Positions 8,401 to 18,481 of a DNA stretch of 64,000 bases are shown here, in pieces (the first letter of the stretch is position 1; each line of letters starts with the position of its first letter). The translations under genes were made by a program, and so were the position numbers. Under the pieces are notes generated by a model. The model had not been told where the DNA came from and made no database searches. It saw only the letters and a program-made list of their open reading frames with translations. This DNA comes from Sphingomonas yantingensis (lineage in GTDB: Bacteria > Pseudomonadota > Alphaproteobacteria > Sphingomonadales > Sphingomonadaceae), in contig NZ_JACIJJ010000002.1 of the NCBI RefSeq assembly GCF_014199325.1, forward strand, positions 558,001 to 622,000, written 5' to 3'.

Positions 8401-8556
8401 GATCTGACCCGAGCTTTCGCCCTCGGTCTGGCCGGCATCTGCCTGCTCTTCCTGAGCAACGGCCGGCGGCACGGTCGCCTGCGCGTGCGCCACGCTCGGC
8501 GCGAATGCTGCCGCACCGGCAAGTGCCGTCGCGGACAACCAACGGTTGGTACGCAT
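5461..8556 (-). CDS. TonB-dependent outer-membrane receptor
   Basis: 1031 residues. A signal peptide ends at AHAQA (about residue 26), followed by a low-complexity linker and a TonB-box-like region (GQIVVTGTRI). Then come the plug domain, with the conserved SSSIYGSDAIAGVVNFVLK motif, and a long beta-barrel ending in the outer-membrane C-terminal phenylalanine (VGFVAKF). The length and the LDLRNLGTQRTLVL plug segment fit the large receptors common in sphingomonads for glycans, peptides or other complex nutrients. The substrate cannot be told. The ATG at 8556 has an AAGGGGACAGAG ribosome site; an upstream ATG at 8601 is less likely. It is monocistronic. Confidence 0.93.
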   Translation of the reverse strand: MRTNRWLSATALAGAAAFAPSVAHAQATVPPAVAQEEQADAGQTEGESSGQIVVTGTRIRQPNLESTVPITSVSGEEFFETGQVSVGDILNDLPQLANTYSQQNSTRFLGTRGISLLDLRNLGTQRTLVLQNGRRHVAGDILVNGVSPDVNTIPTDLIERVDITTGGSSSIYGSDAIAGVVNFVLKDNYEGIQIRGQAGVNVDYGDAGNQYVSALVGKNFAEGRGNVALNVEYSHQSNYFGSGRPAFRNNNGFVVVDTDVGANFDNTPDRQFFRDIRAATISLGGQVAFASPTGACGRDALGAAFTCGYLFQPDGTLVPQTGQRVGLAPNGNFIGGNGSNSREGQLLTLTPDLERVSVNSLGHFEVSPAFVPFYEAKYSRTRAFGSQSGPFFSQGSTLGADPREQIRFDNPYLTDQARGVLTAARLAAGSTAPVGTTRFALRKNWVEFGIRDEEITRETFRIVGGVRGDFNDDWNYELSLNYGEHNERNEIAGNVNLQRYLLGLDTTRNAAGQIVCRSQVDPAAAIAYVPGAAVLAQDVAACVPINPFGQGSSSQAARDYVTVNSSAEGKITQFVASGFVSGDLSQLFELPGGPVAFSVGAEYRRETNFYDLDDLTQQGYAFYNAIPEFTAPAFEVKEVFGELSIPILKDLPFAHALTITGSGRVADYNNAVGTVFAWSAGVDYAPVPDLRFRGSYSKSIRSPNLSELFSTQSQNFAPGFSDPCSARNIGTGSNTRAANCAAAGRPANYDFVYVQSLEIVSGGNPDLRQEEGISYTIGGVFEPTFFPGFSISVDYYDVAVKDVITSVAAQTIVNQCYDLATLDNQFCSLFQRAGAGGGPNGEEAFRIVEGSLLQSTLNFAKLKARGIDTNVSYRKNFDWGNVMLSGIWTRVLQRDSFTNPTDPNRINRLLYELGNPRDQVNVNARVGIGNVRFGYELRWIDKMYLNTYEDFNSLQGRPPENPDYAPFQFYPDVWYHNIRADVDVNDKFNLYLGIDNVTNQLPPLGLTGVGAGSGIYDVRGRYGYVGFVAKF

Positions 8557-8652
8557 CTCTGTCCCCTTTTTCGTATTCTGAAAGCTTGATTGACGGATCA
8601 AAGCGACTCAGGCGAACGGGGGCAAGACGTCGATCGTACGCAGTGAAACTTC

Positions 8653-8690
8653 ATGAAGCGGATGTGATAAAACTGTCACATCCGCTTCAT
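8653..8690 (-). terminator. 15-bp perfect stem-loop downstream of the thiolase gene
   Basis: 8653-8667 is perfectly complementary to 8676-8690 (arm core GAAGCGGATGTGA) with an 8-base loop. It starts 20 bases after the thiolase stop on the minus strand. No long T-run follows, so it may be an RNA 3'-end structure or a protein-binding palindrome. Confidence 0.5.
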
Positions 8691-8709
8691 ACTGTCGTCA
8701 GCCCGGCGT

Positions 8710-9881
<1,172 letters not shown>

Positions 9882-9885
<4 letters not shown>

Positions 9886-10925
9886 GGGGCTTTACGGCTC
9901 CTTGGGGTTCGGGTCGCGCGCGTCTTAGCGGGCGCAAGCGCGCTTAACCAGTCGTCGAGCGGTGCCCAGAGCTGTTCGTGCGCGCGCGACCCCACGACCA
10001 TGCCGACATGCCCTGCGCCGAGCACCCGCCGGTCGGGCAGCATCGCGCTGGACGCGGCGGGGACGATGCGATCGCCGGCGGAAACGAACTCGACCGCTGG
10101 ACAGGTGAGCGCGGCCGGGTCGATCGCCCGGCCGCCGACGCGCCAGCGGCCGGTGCCGGGCAGGTCGGCGTCGTAGAAATCGTCGAACAGTTCGCGCCCG
10201 GCGGCATAGGTGAGCGGCGCGCCCTGGTTCGACCAGTCCTCCAGCGCAACGAACGCCGCCGCGGCGTCGCTGTCGGCATCGAGCGCGGCGAAGCGCGCGT
10301 ATTTGTCCAGCGTGCGCTGCGGATCGAGCCGCCAGAAGCCGGTCTGAAGCACCTCCATCGGCACGAGGCCGAGCCGGTCGCAGGCGGGTTCCGCCGCGGT
10401 CCAAAGGTCGGCGATATCGCCGCGGGCGGCATCGGAGAAGCCGGAAAACCGCCACGGCGCGGCGATCAGCGCGAGGCCCGCCACGGGGGCAAGCTGTGCC
10501 GCCGCCATCGCCATCGTGGCCCCCAGGCAATAGCCGACCAGCACCGGCGGCTCGGGCAGCGCGGCGATCAGCGGCAGCAGGCGGTCGGTGACATGACCGC
10601 CGATATCGAGGTGGCGGTCGGTTGGTGCCGGCTCACCCCAGTCGACCAACAGCGGCCAATGCCCCCGTGCCGCCAGCCAGCCGACCAGCGAATTGCCAGG
10701 CGACAGGTCGAGGACGCGGGGCGGGTTGATGAGCGACGGCACGAAGACGATCGGCGGCCCTGCGCTTGCCGGCCCGCAATGGTTGCGAAGCGCCGCTCCG
10801 GCGGCGCTTGCCACGACCGGGCGCGGGGGCGGGGCGGGCGCGCGCGGTGCCTGCTGATACGCCGCCAGCCCCGCCATTATTGCAGCGCGGCGTTGGGGGG
10901 ATGCTGCGCCATCTTCGCGCAACAT
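9882..10925 (-). CDS. PhaC-like alpha/beta hydrolase (polyhydroxyalkanoate synthase family)
   Basis: 347 residues. It has a PhaC-type catalytic set: cysteine nucleophile C133 in GYCLGA (in place of the usual lipase serine), D285 in SAGDRIVP and H306 in [10 protein letters not shown]. The N-terminal part ([18 protein letters not shown]) matches the PhaC core. It is much shorter than class I synthases and near class III PhaC size, but no PhaE partner is visible, so it may be a synthase or a related acyl-transfer enzyme. Start 10925 was chosen over upstream frames that enter the phaR promoter. It is coupled to the thiolase gene. Confidence 0.75.
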
Positions 10926-11019
10926 CGAGAGAAAAAGCGGCAGCGGGCGCGGGCCGTGTTGCGGCGCGTCAACAAAGGATGTTACGGTCGCGTCACTCAA
11001 AACGATGGGGTCCGTAGCG

Positions 11020-11577
11020 ATGAAGAAGGCCAATCCGGGGAATGGCCCCGTCATCATCAAGAAATACGCCAATCGTCGGCTCTACAATACCGAAACCTCT
11101 TCCTACATCACACTCGACCATCTCGCCGCGATGACGCGCGAGGGGCGCGACTTCAAGGTCGTCGACGCGCGCACCGACGAGGACATCACCCATAACGTCC
11201 TGACGCAGATCATCATGGAAGAAGAGGCGCGCGGCGGGCAGACGATGCTGCCGGTCAGCTTCCTGCGTCAGCTCATCAGCCTCTATGGCGACAGCATGCA
11301 GGCGATGGTCCCGGGCTATCTGGAGGCGTCGATGGACAGCTTCCGCCGCAACCAGGAACAGTTCAAGTCGGCGGTCGAGGGGGCGTTCGCGCATTCGCCC
11401 TTCGCCGAGATGGCCAAGCGCAACATGGAGATGTTCGAGGCCGCGACCGCGGCCTTCAAGCCCAAGGCGGCGGCACCGGCGACGGCCAGCGCGGCGCCGC
11501 ATGCCAAGGACGAGGAGATCGCCGCGCTGAAGGCGCAGCTTGCCGATCTTCAGTCCAAGGTAGAGAAGCTCGGCTGA
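11020..11577 (+). CDS. phaR: polyhydroxyalkanoate synthesis repressor PhaR
   Basis: 185 residues. The N-terminal PHB/PHA accumulation regulatory DNA-binding domain is unmistakable: IKKYANRRLYNTETSSYITL, then the HLAAM and VVDARTDEDIT segments. A second conserved accumulation domain follows (residues about 70-130). The alanine-rich C-terminus ends in a short coiled coil. PhaR represses storage-granule genes and is released by binding polymer. It is divergent from the PhaC-like and thiolase genes across 94 bases. An alternative ATG lies at 11005. Confidence 0.93.
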   Translation: MKKANPGNGPVIIKKYANRRLYNTETSSYITLDHLAAMTREGRDFKVVDARTDEDITHNVLTQIIMEEEARGGQTMLPVSFLRQLISLYGDSMQAMVPGYLEASMDSFRRNQEQFKSAVEGAFAHSPFAEMAKRNMEMFEAATAAFKPKAAAPATASAAPHAKDEEIAALKAQLADLQSKVEKLG

Positions 11578-11593
11578 GCGGATCGCTCAGCCG
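11571..11593. terminator. bidirectional hairpin overlapping both stop codons
   Basis: CGGCTGAGCG at 11571-11580 pairs perfectly with CGCTCAGCCG at 11584-11593. The stem contains the phaR stop (TGA 11575-11577) and the stop of the converging TPR gene (11587-11589). There is no T-run. Confidence 0.5.
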
Positions 11594-12765
11594 GTCGGGG
11601 GCGATGCGGCGGCGGCGGTTGTGCGGGTGATGTCGAGCGTTTCGACAGCCTGATAGCCGGCAGGCTGTTTAATGAGCGACCCCCTCGGCACTTCGCGCTC
11701 GGCCCGCCAGGTCAGGCGTTCGACGCGATAAAGTCCGGGGATGCCCGGCTCGAGCTTCAGCGGCGCATAGCGCCTCCCCTCGACCGCTTTGATAAAGGGC
11801 TTGAGCCAAGTCTGGCTACGGGTTCCCCGCAAGATCTCCACATCTGAAACGCTGCCATCGGGGTTCACCATGAAGCCGAGATCGGCCCAATGGATATAAG
11901 CCGTCGCCGCGTCGCGTAAGGGTAGCGCGCCGCCCGTTCCCAAACTATTCGGGTCTGACACCGGCGCGACACGTGCAAGCACGGCGTTAGCCATATTGGT
12001 CGCCGTGTCCGCGACCGGGGGCTGATAGACAAGCACGGGGGCCTGATCCGGGCCGGTGCGCAGCGCCTCGAAAAGCGCGTCGGTCGACTCCTTCTTGCCG
12101 CGCGCCCGATCGATCCGCGCTTGCAGGATCGTCGCGTTCAGCACCACGTCGCTGTCGCCCGCTGCGGGGGAGCGGCGCGTGGTGGCGATCTCGCGCTCTG
12201 CGGCGCTCAGGTCGCCCATTTGCGCCTCGATCGCGGCGCCGCGAAGTCGGGTGAGCGCGGCGAGGCGATGTTCGCCGCGGCCGGTATAACCCTCCGCCGC
12301 GGCGCGGTATTGCAGCCGGGCATTGTGCGGCTGGCGCAGCTTCGCCCAGAAATCGCCCAGCCGGATCGCATTGACCAGCACCTGCGGATCGTTCGCGGGC
12401 AGGTTTTCGGTGAGCGTCCGGCTCTGCCCGATCGTCATCGTGCGATAGTCTTCCATGTCCCCCATGTGCAGGTTCACGGTCGCGTTCGCTTCGTAGAGTG
12501 CCGACACCGCGCGGGGGAAGGCGGCGGCATTGCCGCGCTGACGCGATAGCGCGCGGTCGAGCGTGGCGCGCGCGTCGAAATACTTGCCCTGCGCGAACAA
12601 CGCCTCGGCATGGGCGATCGATATCCGGGCGTCGTCGGGCGTCGAGCAGCGGCGGGCGATGCACGCGGCGAGCGCGTCACCGGTCCGCTTGCCGAGAATG
12701 ACGATATCGTCGGCGGCCGGCGCGACAGGGGCCTGGGACAGGAGCAGGGCGACGAGCAGGGACAT
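11587..12765 (-). CDS. secreted TPR-repeat protein of unknown function
   Basis: 392 residues with a hydrophobic N-terminal signal (MSLLVALLLSQAPVAPA). The middle is alpha-helical with TPR-like units (ARISIAHAEALFAQGKYFDARATLDRAL and later repeats), and the C-terminal 120 residues resemble a TonB-C-like beta/alpha fold (GFMVNPDGSVSDVEILRGT). Similar predicted periplasmic TPR proteins are common in sphingomonads, but I do not recognise a characterised relative. The start at 12765 gives the clearest signal peptide. It converges on phaR. Confidence 0.65.
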   Translation of the reverse strand: MSLLVALLLSQAPVAPAADDIVILGKRTGDALAACIARRCSTPDDARISIAHAEALFAQGKYFDARATLDRALSRQRGNAAAFPRAVSALYEANATVNLHMGDMEDYRTMTIGQSRTLTENLPANDPQVLVNAIRLGDFWAKLRQPHNARLQYRAAAEGYTGRGEHRLAALTRLRGAAIEAQMGDLSAAEREIATTRRSPAAGDSDVVLNATILQARIDRARGKKESTDALFEALRTGPDQAPVLVYQPPVADTATNMANAVLARVAPVSDPNSLGTGGALPLRDAATAYIHWADLGFMVNPDGSVSDVEILRGTRSQTWLKPFIKAVEGRRYAPLKLEPGIPGLYRVERLTWRAEREVPRGSLIKQPAGYQAVETLDITRTTAAAASPPTG

Positions 12766-12863
12766 GGCAGACTCCGCAACGGTCAAGCCACGAATGTCAG
12801 GGGGTTGCAGGCCGGCGTCAATGGCTTAGTCACGGCGGCAACAAAATGATGCGAGGAGTCGCC

Positions 12864-14666
12864 ATGCGCCGCCGCCAGTTCCTTTCGACCGCCGGCATCG
12901 CCGCCGCGACCGCCGCCGTGCCCGTCGCCGCACGCGCGCAGGGTTCGCCCGACGCGGACCTGCGCGCGCTGCTCGACCGCTTCTTCTACGCCCGGCTGGC
13001 CGACAATCCGGAGGGGGCGACCTCGCTCGGCCTCGATAGCGGCGCGCGGGCAGCATTGAAGTCGAAACTCGCCGATACTTCGCGCGCCAGCGAAGCGAAG
13101 CAGTTCGCGCGGGCGCGGCAGGAGCTGGCGGCGCTGAAGGCGATCCCGCGCGACAAGCTGGGTGAGGCGGCACGGCTCGATTACGAGATCGTCGAATACA
13201 GCCTGTCGCGCACGATCGCGGGCGAACGCTTCGGCTACGGGTCGAGCGCGGGGCGGTACGCGCCCTATGTGCTGACGCAGTTGACGGGCGCGTATCGCGA
13301 CGTGCCCGACTTCCTCGCCAACCAGCACCGGGTGAAGGACGCGGTCGACGCCGACGCCTATGTCGCGCGGGTGGGCGCGTTCGCGGGAGCGATCGATGCC
13401 GAGACGCAGCGCCAGCGCGAGGATGCGGGCAAGGGCGTGTTCGCGCCCGACTATATCCTCGACACCGTGCTGAAGCAGCTCGCCGCCGCGCGCGACGTTG
13501 CGCCGGCGGCCAGCGGGCCGGTCACCGACCTCACCGCCAAGCTCAAGGCCGCGAACCTGCCGCCTGAGCGGGCGCGCCAGGTCGAGGCGCTGATGCGGGA
13601 CAGGGTGTTCCCCGCGATGGACCGCCAGCGCGCGCTCGTCACCGAGCTTCGGGCAAAGGCGAGCCACGATGCGGGCGTCTGGCGCCTGCCCGACGGCGAG
13701 GCTTACTACGCCGCCGCCGCCAGCGCCGCGACGACGACGGAGATGAGCGGCGACGAGATCCACCGGCTCGGCCTGGAGCAGGTGGCGCAGATCGGGGCGC
13801 GGATCGACGGCATCCTGAAGAAGCAGGGCATGGCGCAGGGGACGGTCGGCGAACGGCTGGTCGCGCTCAACAAGCGGCCCGACCAGCTTTATCCCAACAC
13901 CGATCCGGGGCGAGAGGCGCTGCTGGAGCAACTGCGCGCGCAGGTCGCGGCGATGACGAAGCGGCTGCCCGAGCAGTTCGCGGTGCTGCCCAAGGCGCCG
14001 GTCGAGGTCCGCCGCGTGCCCCCCGCGATTCAGGCGGGGGCACCGGGCGGCTATTACCAGTCCGCCTCGCTCGACGGGTCGCGGCCGGCGATCTACTTCA
14101 TCAACCTGCGCGACACGTTCGACCGGCCGAAGTTCGGGCTGGCGACGCTGAGCTATCACGAGGGCGTGCCGGGCCATCACCTTCAGGTCATGTCGGCGTT
14201 GGAGAGCGAGGACATTCCCCTGATCCGCCGCCGCGGCGGCTATTCGGGCTATTCGGAGGGGTGGGCGCTTTATTCCGAACAGCTGGCCGACGAGATGGGG
14301 ATGTACGACGGCGATCCGCTGGGTCAGGTCGGCTATCTACAGTCGCTGCTGTTCCGCGCCACGCGCCTCGTCGTCGACAGCGGCATGCATGCCAAGCGCT
14401 GGAGCCGCGAGAAGGCGACCGACTACCTGATCGCCACCACCGGCATCGCCCGCGGGCGCAGCCAAGGTGAGATCGACCGCTACACCGTCTGGCCGGGGCA
14501 GGCGTGCAGCTACAAGATCGGCCACACCGTCTGGGTCCGCCTGCGCGACGAAGCGCGGGCGAAGGCGGGCGCGAACTGGGACCCCAAGGTGTTCCACAAG
14601 GTACTGACGCTGGGCGCGATGCCGCTCACCGTGCTGGAGCGCGTGGCGCAGGCGCGGATGGGCTGA
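12864..14666 (+). CDS. DUF885 family protein, predicted Tat-exported metallopeptidase
   Basis: 600 residues. The N-terminus has a twin-arginine type signal (RRRQFLSTAGIAA, cleavage near ARAQ). The DUF885 hallmark HEGVPGHH lies at 432-439 and matches a zinc-protease-like HExxxxHH signature; a second conserved patch is GYSEGWALYSEQLADEMG. Members are predicted periplasmic peptidases, mostly uncharacterised. The start at 12864 has a GAGGAG ribosome site five bases upstream; an in-frame ATG at 12846 is less likely. Its stop shares a base with the next start (TGATG), so it is coupled to the 2OG-oxygenase gene. Confidence 0.83.
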   Translation: MRRRQFLSTAGIAAATAAVPVAARAQGSPDADLRALLDRFFYARLADNPEGATSLGLDSGARAALKSKLADTSRASEAKQFARARQELAALKAIPRDKLGEAARLDYEIVEYSLSRTIAGERFGYGSSAGRYAPYVLTQLTGAYRDVPDFLANQHRVKDAVDADAYVARVGAFAGAIDAETQRQREDAGKGVFAPDYILDTVLKQLAAARDVAPAASGPVTDLTAKLKAANLPPERARQVEALMRDRVFPAMDRQRALVTELRAKASHDAGVWRLPDGEAYYAAAASAATTTEMSGDEIHRLGLEQVAQIGARIDGILKKQGMAQGTVGERLVALNKRPDQLYPNTDPGREALLEQLRAQVAAMTKRLPEQFAVLPKAPVEVRRVPPAIQAGAPGGYYQSASLDGSRPAIYFINLRDTFDRPKFGLATLSYHEGVPGHHLQVMSALESEDIPLIRRRGGYSGYSEGWALYSEQLADEMGMYDGDPLGQVGYLQSLLFRATRLVVDSGMHAKRWSREKATDYLIATTGIARGRSQGEIDRYTVWPGQACSYKIGHTVWVRLRDEARAKAGANWDPKVFHKVLTLGAMPLTVLERVAQARMG

Positions 14667-15322
14667 TGCAGGTCGAGGGCGATTACCGCGCGGACGGGGC
14701 GGCGCTGGTTCGCGGCCTTGTCCCGCCGGAGATCTGTAATGCGCTGCTCCGCCAGTTCCAGCGCGAGCTCGATCCGGACGAGGCGGGGCTGGACGCGCCG
14801 CGCACCGGGTCGCCGCTGCTCGTCCGCGACGTGCCGGAGGTATACGGCTTCGCCTGGTCCCCGCTCGTCACCTTCCTCTGGGGGCTGACGCCGGCGGTCC
14901 GGTCGATCACCGGCCTCGATCTGGTGCCGAGCTACGATTATCTTCGCATCTATCGTGAGGGCGACCTGTGCCGCGTCCACAGCGACCGCCCGTCGTGCGA
15001 GCACAGCCTGTCGCTGACGCTCGACTATTCGGACGGCGAGGTCTGGCCGCTCGAGGTGGGGGCAACGACGCTGCCCGAGCCGGTGAAACACGTGACCGAT
15101 GATTTCGAGGGCGACGCCGTCCTCAGCTTCGCGATGCAGCCAGGGGACGCGGTGCTCTATAACGGCGTCCATCGCCGGCACGGGCGGACGACCCCGAACC
15201 CAAATGGCTGGTCGGCGCACCTGTTCATGCACTGGGTCGAGCGCGGCGGGGCGTTTGCCGAGCACGCGTTCGACGCGCGTGCCGACTATCGCCGCCCGGT
15301 CAATTTCCGCTTCGCCGGTTGA
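14666..15322 (+). CDS. 2OG-Fe(II) oxygenase family protein
   Basis: 218 residues, cytosolic. The iron-binding HxD is H105-S-D107 (CRVHSDRPSC), and the distal histidine is H169 or H172 in YNGVHRRHGRTTP. The TLDYSDGEVWPLEV strand fits the jelly-roll core. No substrate can be named. The ATG overlaps the DUF885 stop (TGATG), implying coupled translation of a periplasmic peptidase-like protein with a cytosolic oxygenase. Confidence 0.72.
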   Translation: MQVEGDYRADGAALVRGLVPPEICNALLRQFQRELDPDEAGLDAPRTGSPLLVRDVPEVYGFAWSPLVTFLWGLTPAVRSITGLDLVPSYDYLRIYREGDLCRVHSDRPSCEHSLSLTLDYSDGEVWPLEVGATTLPEPVKHVTDDFEGDAVLSFAMQPGDAVLYNGVHRRHGRTTPNPNGWSAHLFMHWVERGGAFAEHAFDARADYRRPVNFRFAG

Positions 15323-15370
15323 CTTGTGCTCAATAACTCGGACTAATTCTCGAAACAGGGGAGAGGTTCG

Positions 15371-16414
15371 ATGAAGGTCGCATGGCTGATGGCGGCATTG
15401 CTGCCCGTCGCCGCATCGGCGCAGGTCCAGACCGGCGCGCCCGCCGCCGTCGCCGGCGCGAAGCCCGTGACGGTCGAGCGGATCAAGATCCATTCGCGCG
15501 CGATCGAGGGCAATCTGGAGGGCGACAGCGCCGATCGCGACGTCATCGTCCTCCTGCCGCCGGGCTATGCCGCGAACAAGCGCCAGCGCTATCCGGTGGT
15601 CTATGCGCTGCACGGCTATTCGATCGGCGCGGAGCAATGGGCGAAGGAGATTCACGTTCCCGGTTCGATCGAAGGTGCCTTTGCCAGGGGCGCGCGGCCG
15701 ATGATCGTCGTGATGCCCGACAGCAAGACGGTGCATAACGGATCGATGTATTCGCGCTCGCCGACGACGGGCGACTTCGAGACGTTCGTCTCGCGCGATC
15801 TGGTCGCGGCGATCGACGCGAGATACCGGACGCTGGCGAAGCGCGAAAGCCGCGGCCTTGTCGGTCATTCGATGGGCGGATACGGCGCATCGCGGATCGG
15901 TATGAATCACGCGGACGTGTTCGGCGCGCTCTACATGATGAGCCCGTGCTGCATGTCGGCACGCACCGCACAGGGCCTGGATGCCAAGGCCGAGGCGGCG
16001 TTCGCGGGGGTCAGGACGGTCGAGGACGCGCAGAAGCTCGGCTGGCTGCAACGCGCGACGCTGGCCGCCGCGGCGGCGTGGTCGCCCAATCCGGCAAAGG
16101 CGCCGCTCTATCTCGACCTGCCCTTCGGCGACGAAGCGCATCGCGCGGATGTGCTCGCCCGCTGGGCGGCGAATGCGCCGCTGGCGTTCGTCGACCAGCA
16201 TGTCGCCGACCTGAAGCGCTATGCCGCGATCGGGCTCGACGTGGGCGACAAGGACGGGCTGGCCGCGGACACCGCGACGCTGCACGCCAAGCTGGCGTCG
16301 TACGGCATCGCGCACGACTACGAGGTCTATGATGGCGACCACGTCAACCGCGTCGCGATGCGGATGCAGGAGAAGGTCATCCCGTTCTTCAGCCGGCACC
16401 TGGCGTTTCGATAA
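15371..16414 (+). CDS. secreted esterase, esterase D / feruloyl-esterase-like alpha/beta hydrolase
   Basis: 347 residues. The signal peptide ends at ASAQ. It has a putative-esterase (PF00756-type) fold: ALHGYSIG oxyanion region, nucleophile S167 in GHSMGGYG, acid probably in GDKDG, and catalytic histidine in DGDHVNR. Family members act on feruloyl, mycolyl or S-formylglutathione esters; export points to a periplasmic or extracellular ester. A GGGGAGAGG ribosome site precedes the ATG. It stands alone, 48 bases after the oxygenase gene. Confidence 0.82.
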   Translation: MKVAWLMAALLPVAASAQVQTGAPAAVAGAKPVTVERIKIHSRAIEGNLEGDSADRDVIVLLPPGYAANKRQRYPVVYALHGYSIGAEQWAKEIHVPGSIEGAFARGARPMIVVMPDSKTVHNGSMYSRSPTTGDFETFVSRDLVAAIDARYRTLAKRESRGLVGHSMGGYGASRIGMNHADVFGALYMMSPCCMSARTAQGLDAKAEAAFAGVRTVEDAQKLGWLQRATLAAAAAWSPNPAKAPLYLDLPFGDEAHRADVLARWAANAPLAFVDQHVADLKRYAAIGLDVGDKDGLAADTATLHAKLASYGIAHDYEVYDGDHVNRVAMRMQEKVIPFFSRHLAFR

Positions 16415-16458
16415 GTCACCGCTTCACCGCCGCCGCCGGAATCCCTAGATCAGCGGCG

Positions 16459-18390
16459 ATGTCCGTCCGTACCCCCGACCGCTTCAACGAAGACGCCGCC
16501 ACCTATGCCGTGAAGGGCAGCGACGCGCCCGACCTGCAGACTGGGGTCGCGGCGATCCGCAACGTCGTGCAGACGCTGCCCGTCCGGCCCGGCGTCTACC
16601 GGATGCAGGATGCGCGCGGCGACGTGCTGTATGTCGGCAAGGCGAAGGCGCTGAAGAACCGCGTCGGCAACTATACGCAGGTCAGCCGCCTGTCGAAGCG
16701 GTTGCAGCGGATGGTCGGTCAGACGCGCAGCATGACGGTGGTGACGACCAACAGCGAGGCGGAGGCGCTGCTGCTGGAGGCGCAGCTCATCAAGCGCTAT
16801 CGCCCGCCGTACAACGTGCTGCTGCGCGACGACAAATCTTTCCCCTTCATCCTGATCCGTGCCGACCACGACTATCCGCGGGTCCAGCTCCATCGCGGTG
16901 CGCGGCGGGCGAAGGGGGATTATTACGGTCCGTTCGCGGGCGCGGGACAGGTGCGCAAGACGCTGAACGCGCTGCAAAAGCTGTTCCTGCTGCGGTCCTG
17001 CACCGACGGGTTCTTCAACACCCGCGACCGGCCGTGCCTGCTCTACCAGATCAAGCGCTGCTCGGCGCCCTGCGTCGATCGCATCAGTGCGCCCGACTAT
17101 GCCGAGCTGGTTGCCGACTCCAAACGCTTCCTCGAGGGCAAGTCGACCGAGGTGCAGGCCAAGCTCGGTGCGCAGATGCAGGATGCAGCGGAGAAGATGG
17201 ACTTCGAGCTGGCCGCCGTCCTGCGCGACCGGCTGAAGGCGCTGACCTTCATCCAGGGAACCCAGGCGATCAATGCCGAGGGCGTGGGCGACGCCGACGT
17301 GTTCGCGATGGCGGAGAAGGAGGGGCAGGTGGGCATCCAGGCCTTTTTCATCCGGGGCGGGCAGAATTGGGGGCACCGCGCCTTCTTTCCCGCGCACGTC
17401 GCCGACGTGCCCGAGGACGAGGTGTTCAGCCAGTTCCTGATGCAATTCTACGAAGAGGTGCCGCCGGCGCGCAACGTGCTGATCGACCGCGACCTGGCCG
17501 AATGCGAGTTGCTGGCCGAGGCGATGAGCGAGCGTGCGGGGTACAAGGTGGCGCTGTCGGTGCCGCAGCGGTCGGCGCGGCGGCGGCTGATCGAGCAGGC
17601 CAAGCGCAACGCGGTCGAGGCGCTCGACCGGCGGCTGGCCGAATCGACGACACAGGCGCGGCTGCTGCGCGAGGTGGCGGAGCTGTTCGGCCTGTCCGAC
17701 CCGCCGCAGCGGATCGAGGTCTACGACAACAGCCATATCCAGGGGACCAATGCGCTCGGCGCGATGATCGTCGCCGGGCCGGAGGGGTATCGCAAGGGCC
17801 AGTATCGCAAGTTCAACATCAAGCGCGCGGAAACCGCCCCCGGCGACGATTTCGCGATGATGCGCGAGGTGCTGACCCGCCGGTTCAAGCGCGCGCAGGA
17901 CGAGGACCCCGATCGCGAAGGCGACCGGAATGGGGGCGGCTGGCCCGACCTGGTGCTGGTCGATGGCGGGCGCGGGCAACTCGGCGTCGCGATGCAGGTG
18001 CTGGAGGAACTGGGGATCGAGGACGTGACCGTCGTCGGCATCGCCAAGGGGCCGCATCACGGGCGCGAGGGGCGCGAGGTGTTCCACATGATGGACGGCC
18101 GCGAGTTCCAGCTGCCGGTCAATTCGCCGGTCCTCTTCTATCTCCAGCGCCTGCGCGACGAGGTGCACCGCTTCGCGATCGGCGCGCACCGCGAAAAGCG
18201 CGCGAAGGCGATGGGCGCGAGCCCGCTGGACGAGGTGCCCGGCATCGGCCCGGCGCGCAAGAAGGCGCTCCTGATGCACTTCGGCACGGCCAAGGCGGTG
18301 CGTGGCGCCAGCCTGGAGGACCTGCAAAAGGCGCCGGGCGTGTCGAAGGGGACCGCGCAGCAGGTCTACGACTTCTATCACGCGCGCTGA
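16459..18390 (+). CDS. uvrC: excinuclease ABC subunit C
   Basis: 643 residues, full length. Domain order: N-terminal GIY-YIG nuclease (GVYRMQDARGDVLYVGKAK, about 45-125), a cysteine-containing linker (KRCSAPC), UVR motif (KLGAQMQDAAEKMDFELAAVLRD), the RNase H-like UvrC endonuclease with EVYDNSHIQG and LVLVDGGRGQLG, and C-terminal helix-hairpin-helix (VPGIGPARKKALLMHFG). It makes the dual incisions in nucleotide excision repair. It is monocistronic by spacing. Confidence 0.97.
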   Translation: MSVRTPDRFNEDAATYAVKGSDAPDLQTGVAAIRNVVQTLPVRPGVYRMQDARGDVLYVGKAKALKNRVGNYTQVSRLSKRLQRMVGQTRSMTVVTTNSEAEALLLEAQLIKRYRPPYNVLLRDDKSFPFILIRADHDYPRVQLHRGARRAKGDYYGPFAGAGQVRKTLNALQKLFLLRSCTDGFFNTRDRPCLLYQIKRCSAPCVDRISAPDYAELVADSKRFLEGKSTEVQAKLGAQMQDAAEKMDFELAAVLRDRLKALTFIQGTQAINAEGVGDADVFAMAEKEGQVGIQAFFIRGGQNWGHRAFFPAHVADVPEDEVFSQFLMQFYEEVPPARNVLIDRDLAECELLAEAMSERAGYKVALSVPQRSARRRLIEQAKRNAVEALDRRLAESTTQARLLREVAELFGLSDPPQRIEVYDNSHIQGTNALGAMIVAGPEGYRKGQYRKFNIKRAETAPGDDFAMMREVLTRRFKRAQDEDPDREGDRNGGGWPDLVLVDGGRGQLGVAMQVLEELGIEDVTVVGIAKGPHHGREGREVFHMMDGREFQLPVNSPVLFYLQRLRDEVHRFAIGAHREKRAKAMGASPLDEVPGIGPARKKALLMHFGTAKAVRGASLEDLQKAPGVSKGTAQQVYDFYHAR

Positions 18391-18481
18391 TTACGCCTGC
18401 GACGAACCGAGTTCGCCCCACTATCCAGTGTATTGAACGCACGGTAGCCTGCCCGCCGGGGACAAGTTTCGGGGGTTTTGA

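Noticed and set aside
5629-8589. Long plus-strand open frame (986 codons) opposite the TonB receptor
   Set aside because: It mirrors the receptor's codon pattern and gives an arginine- and aspartate-rich, domain-free product; typical antisense shadow in GC-rich DNA.
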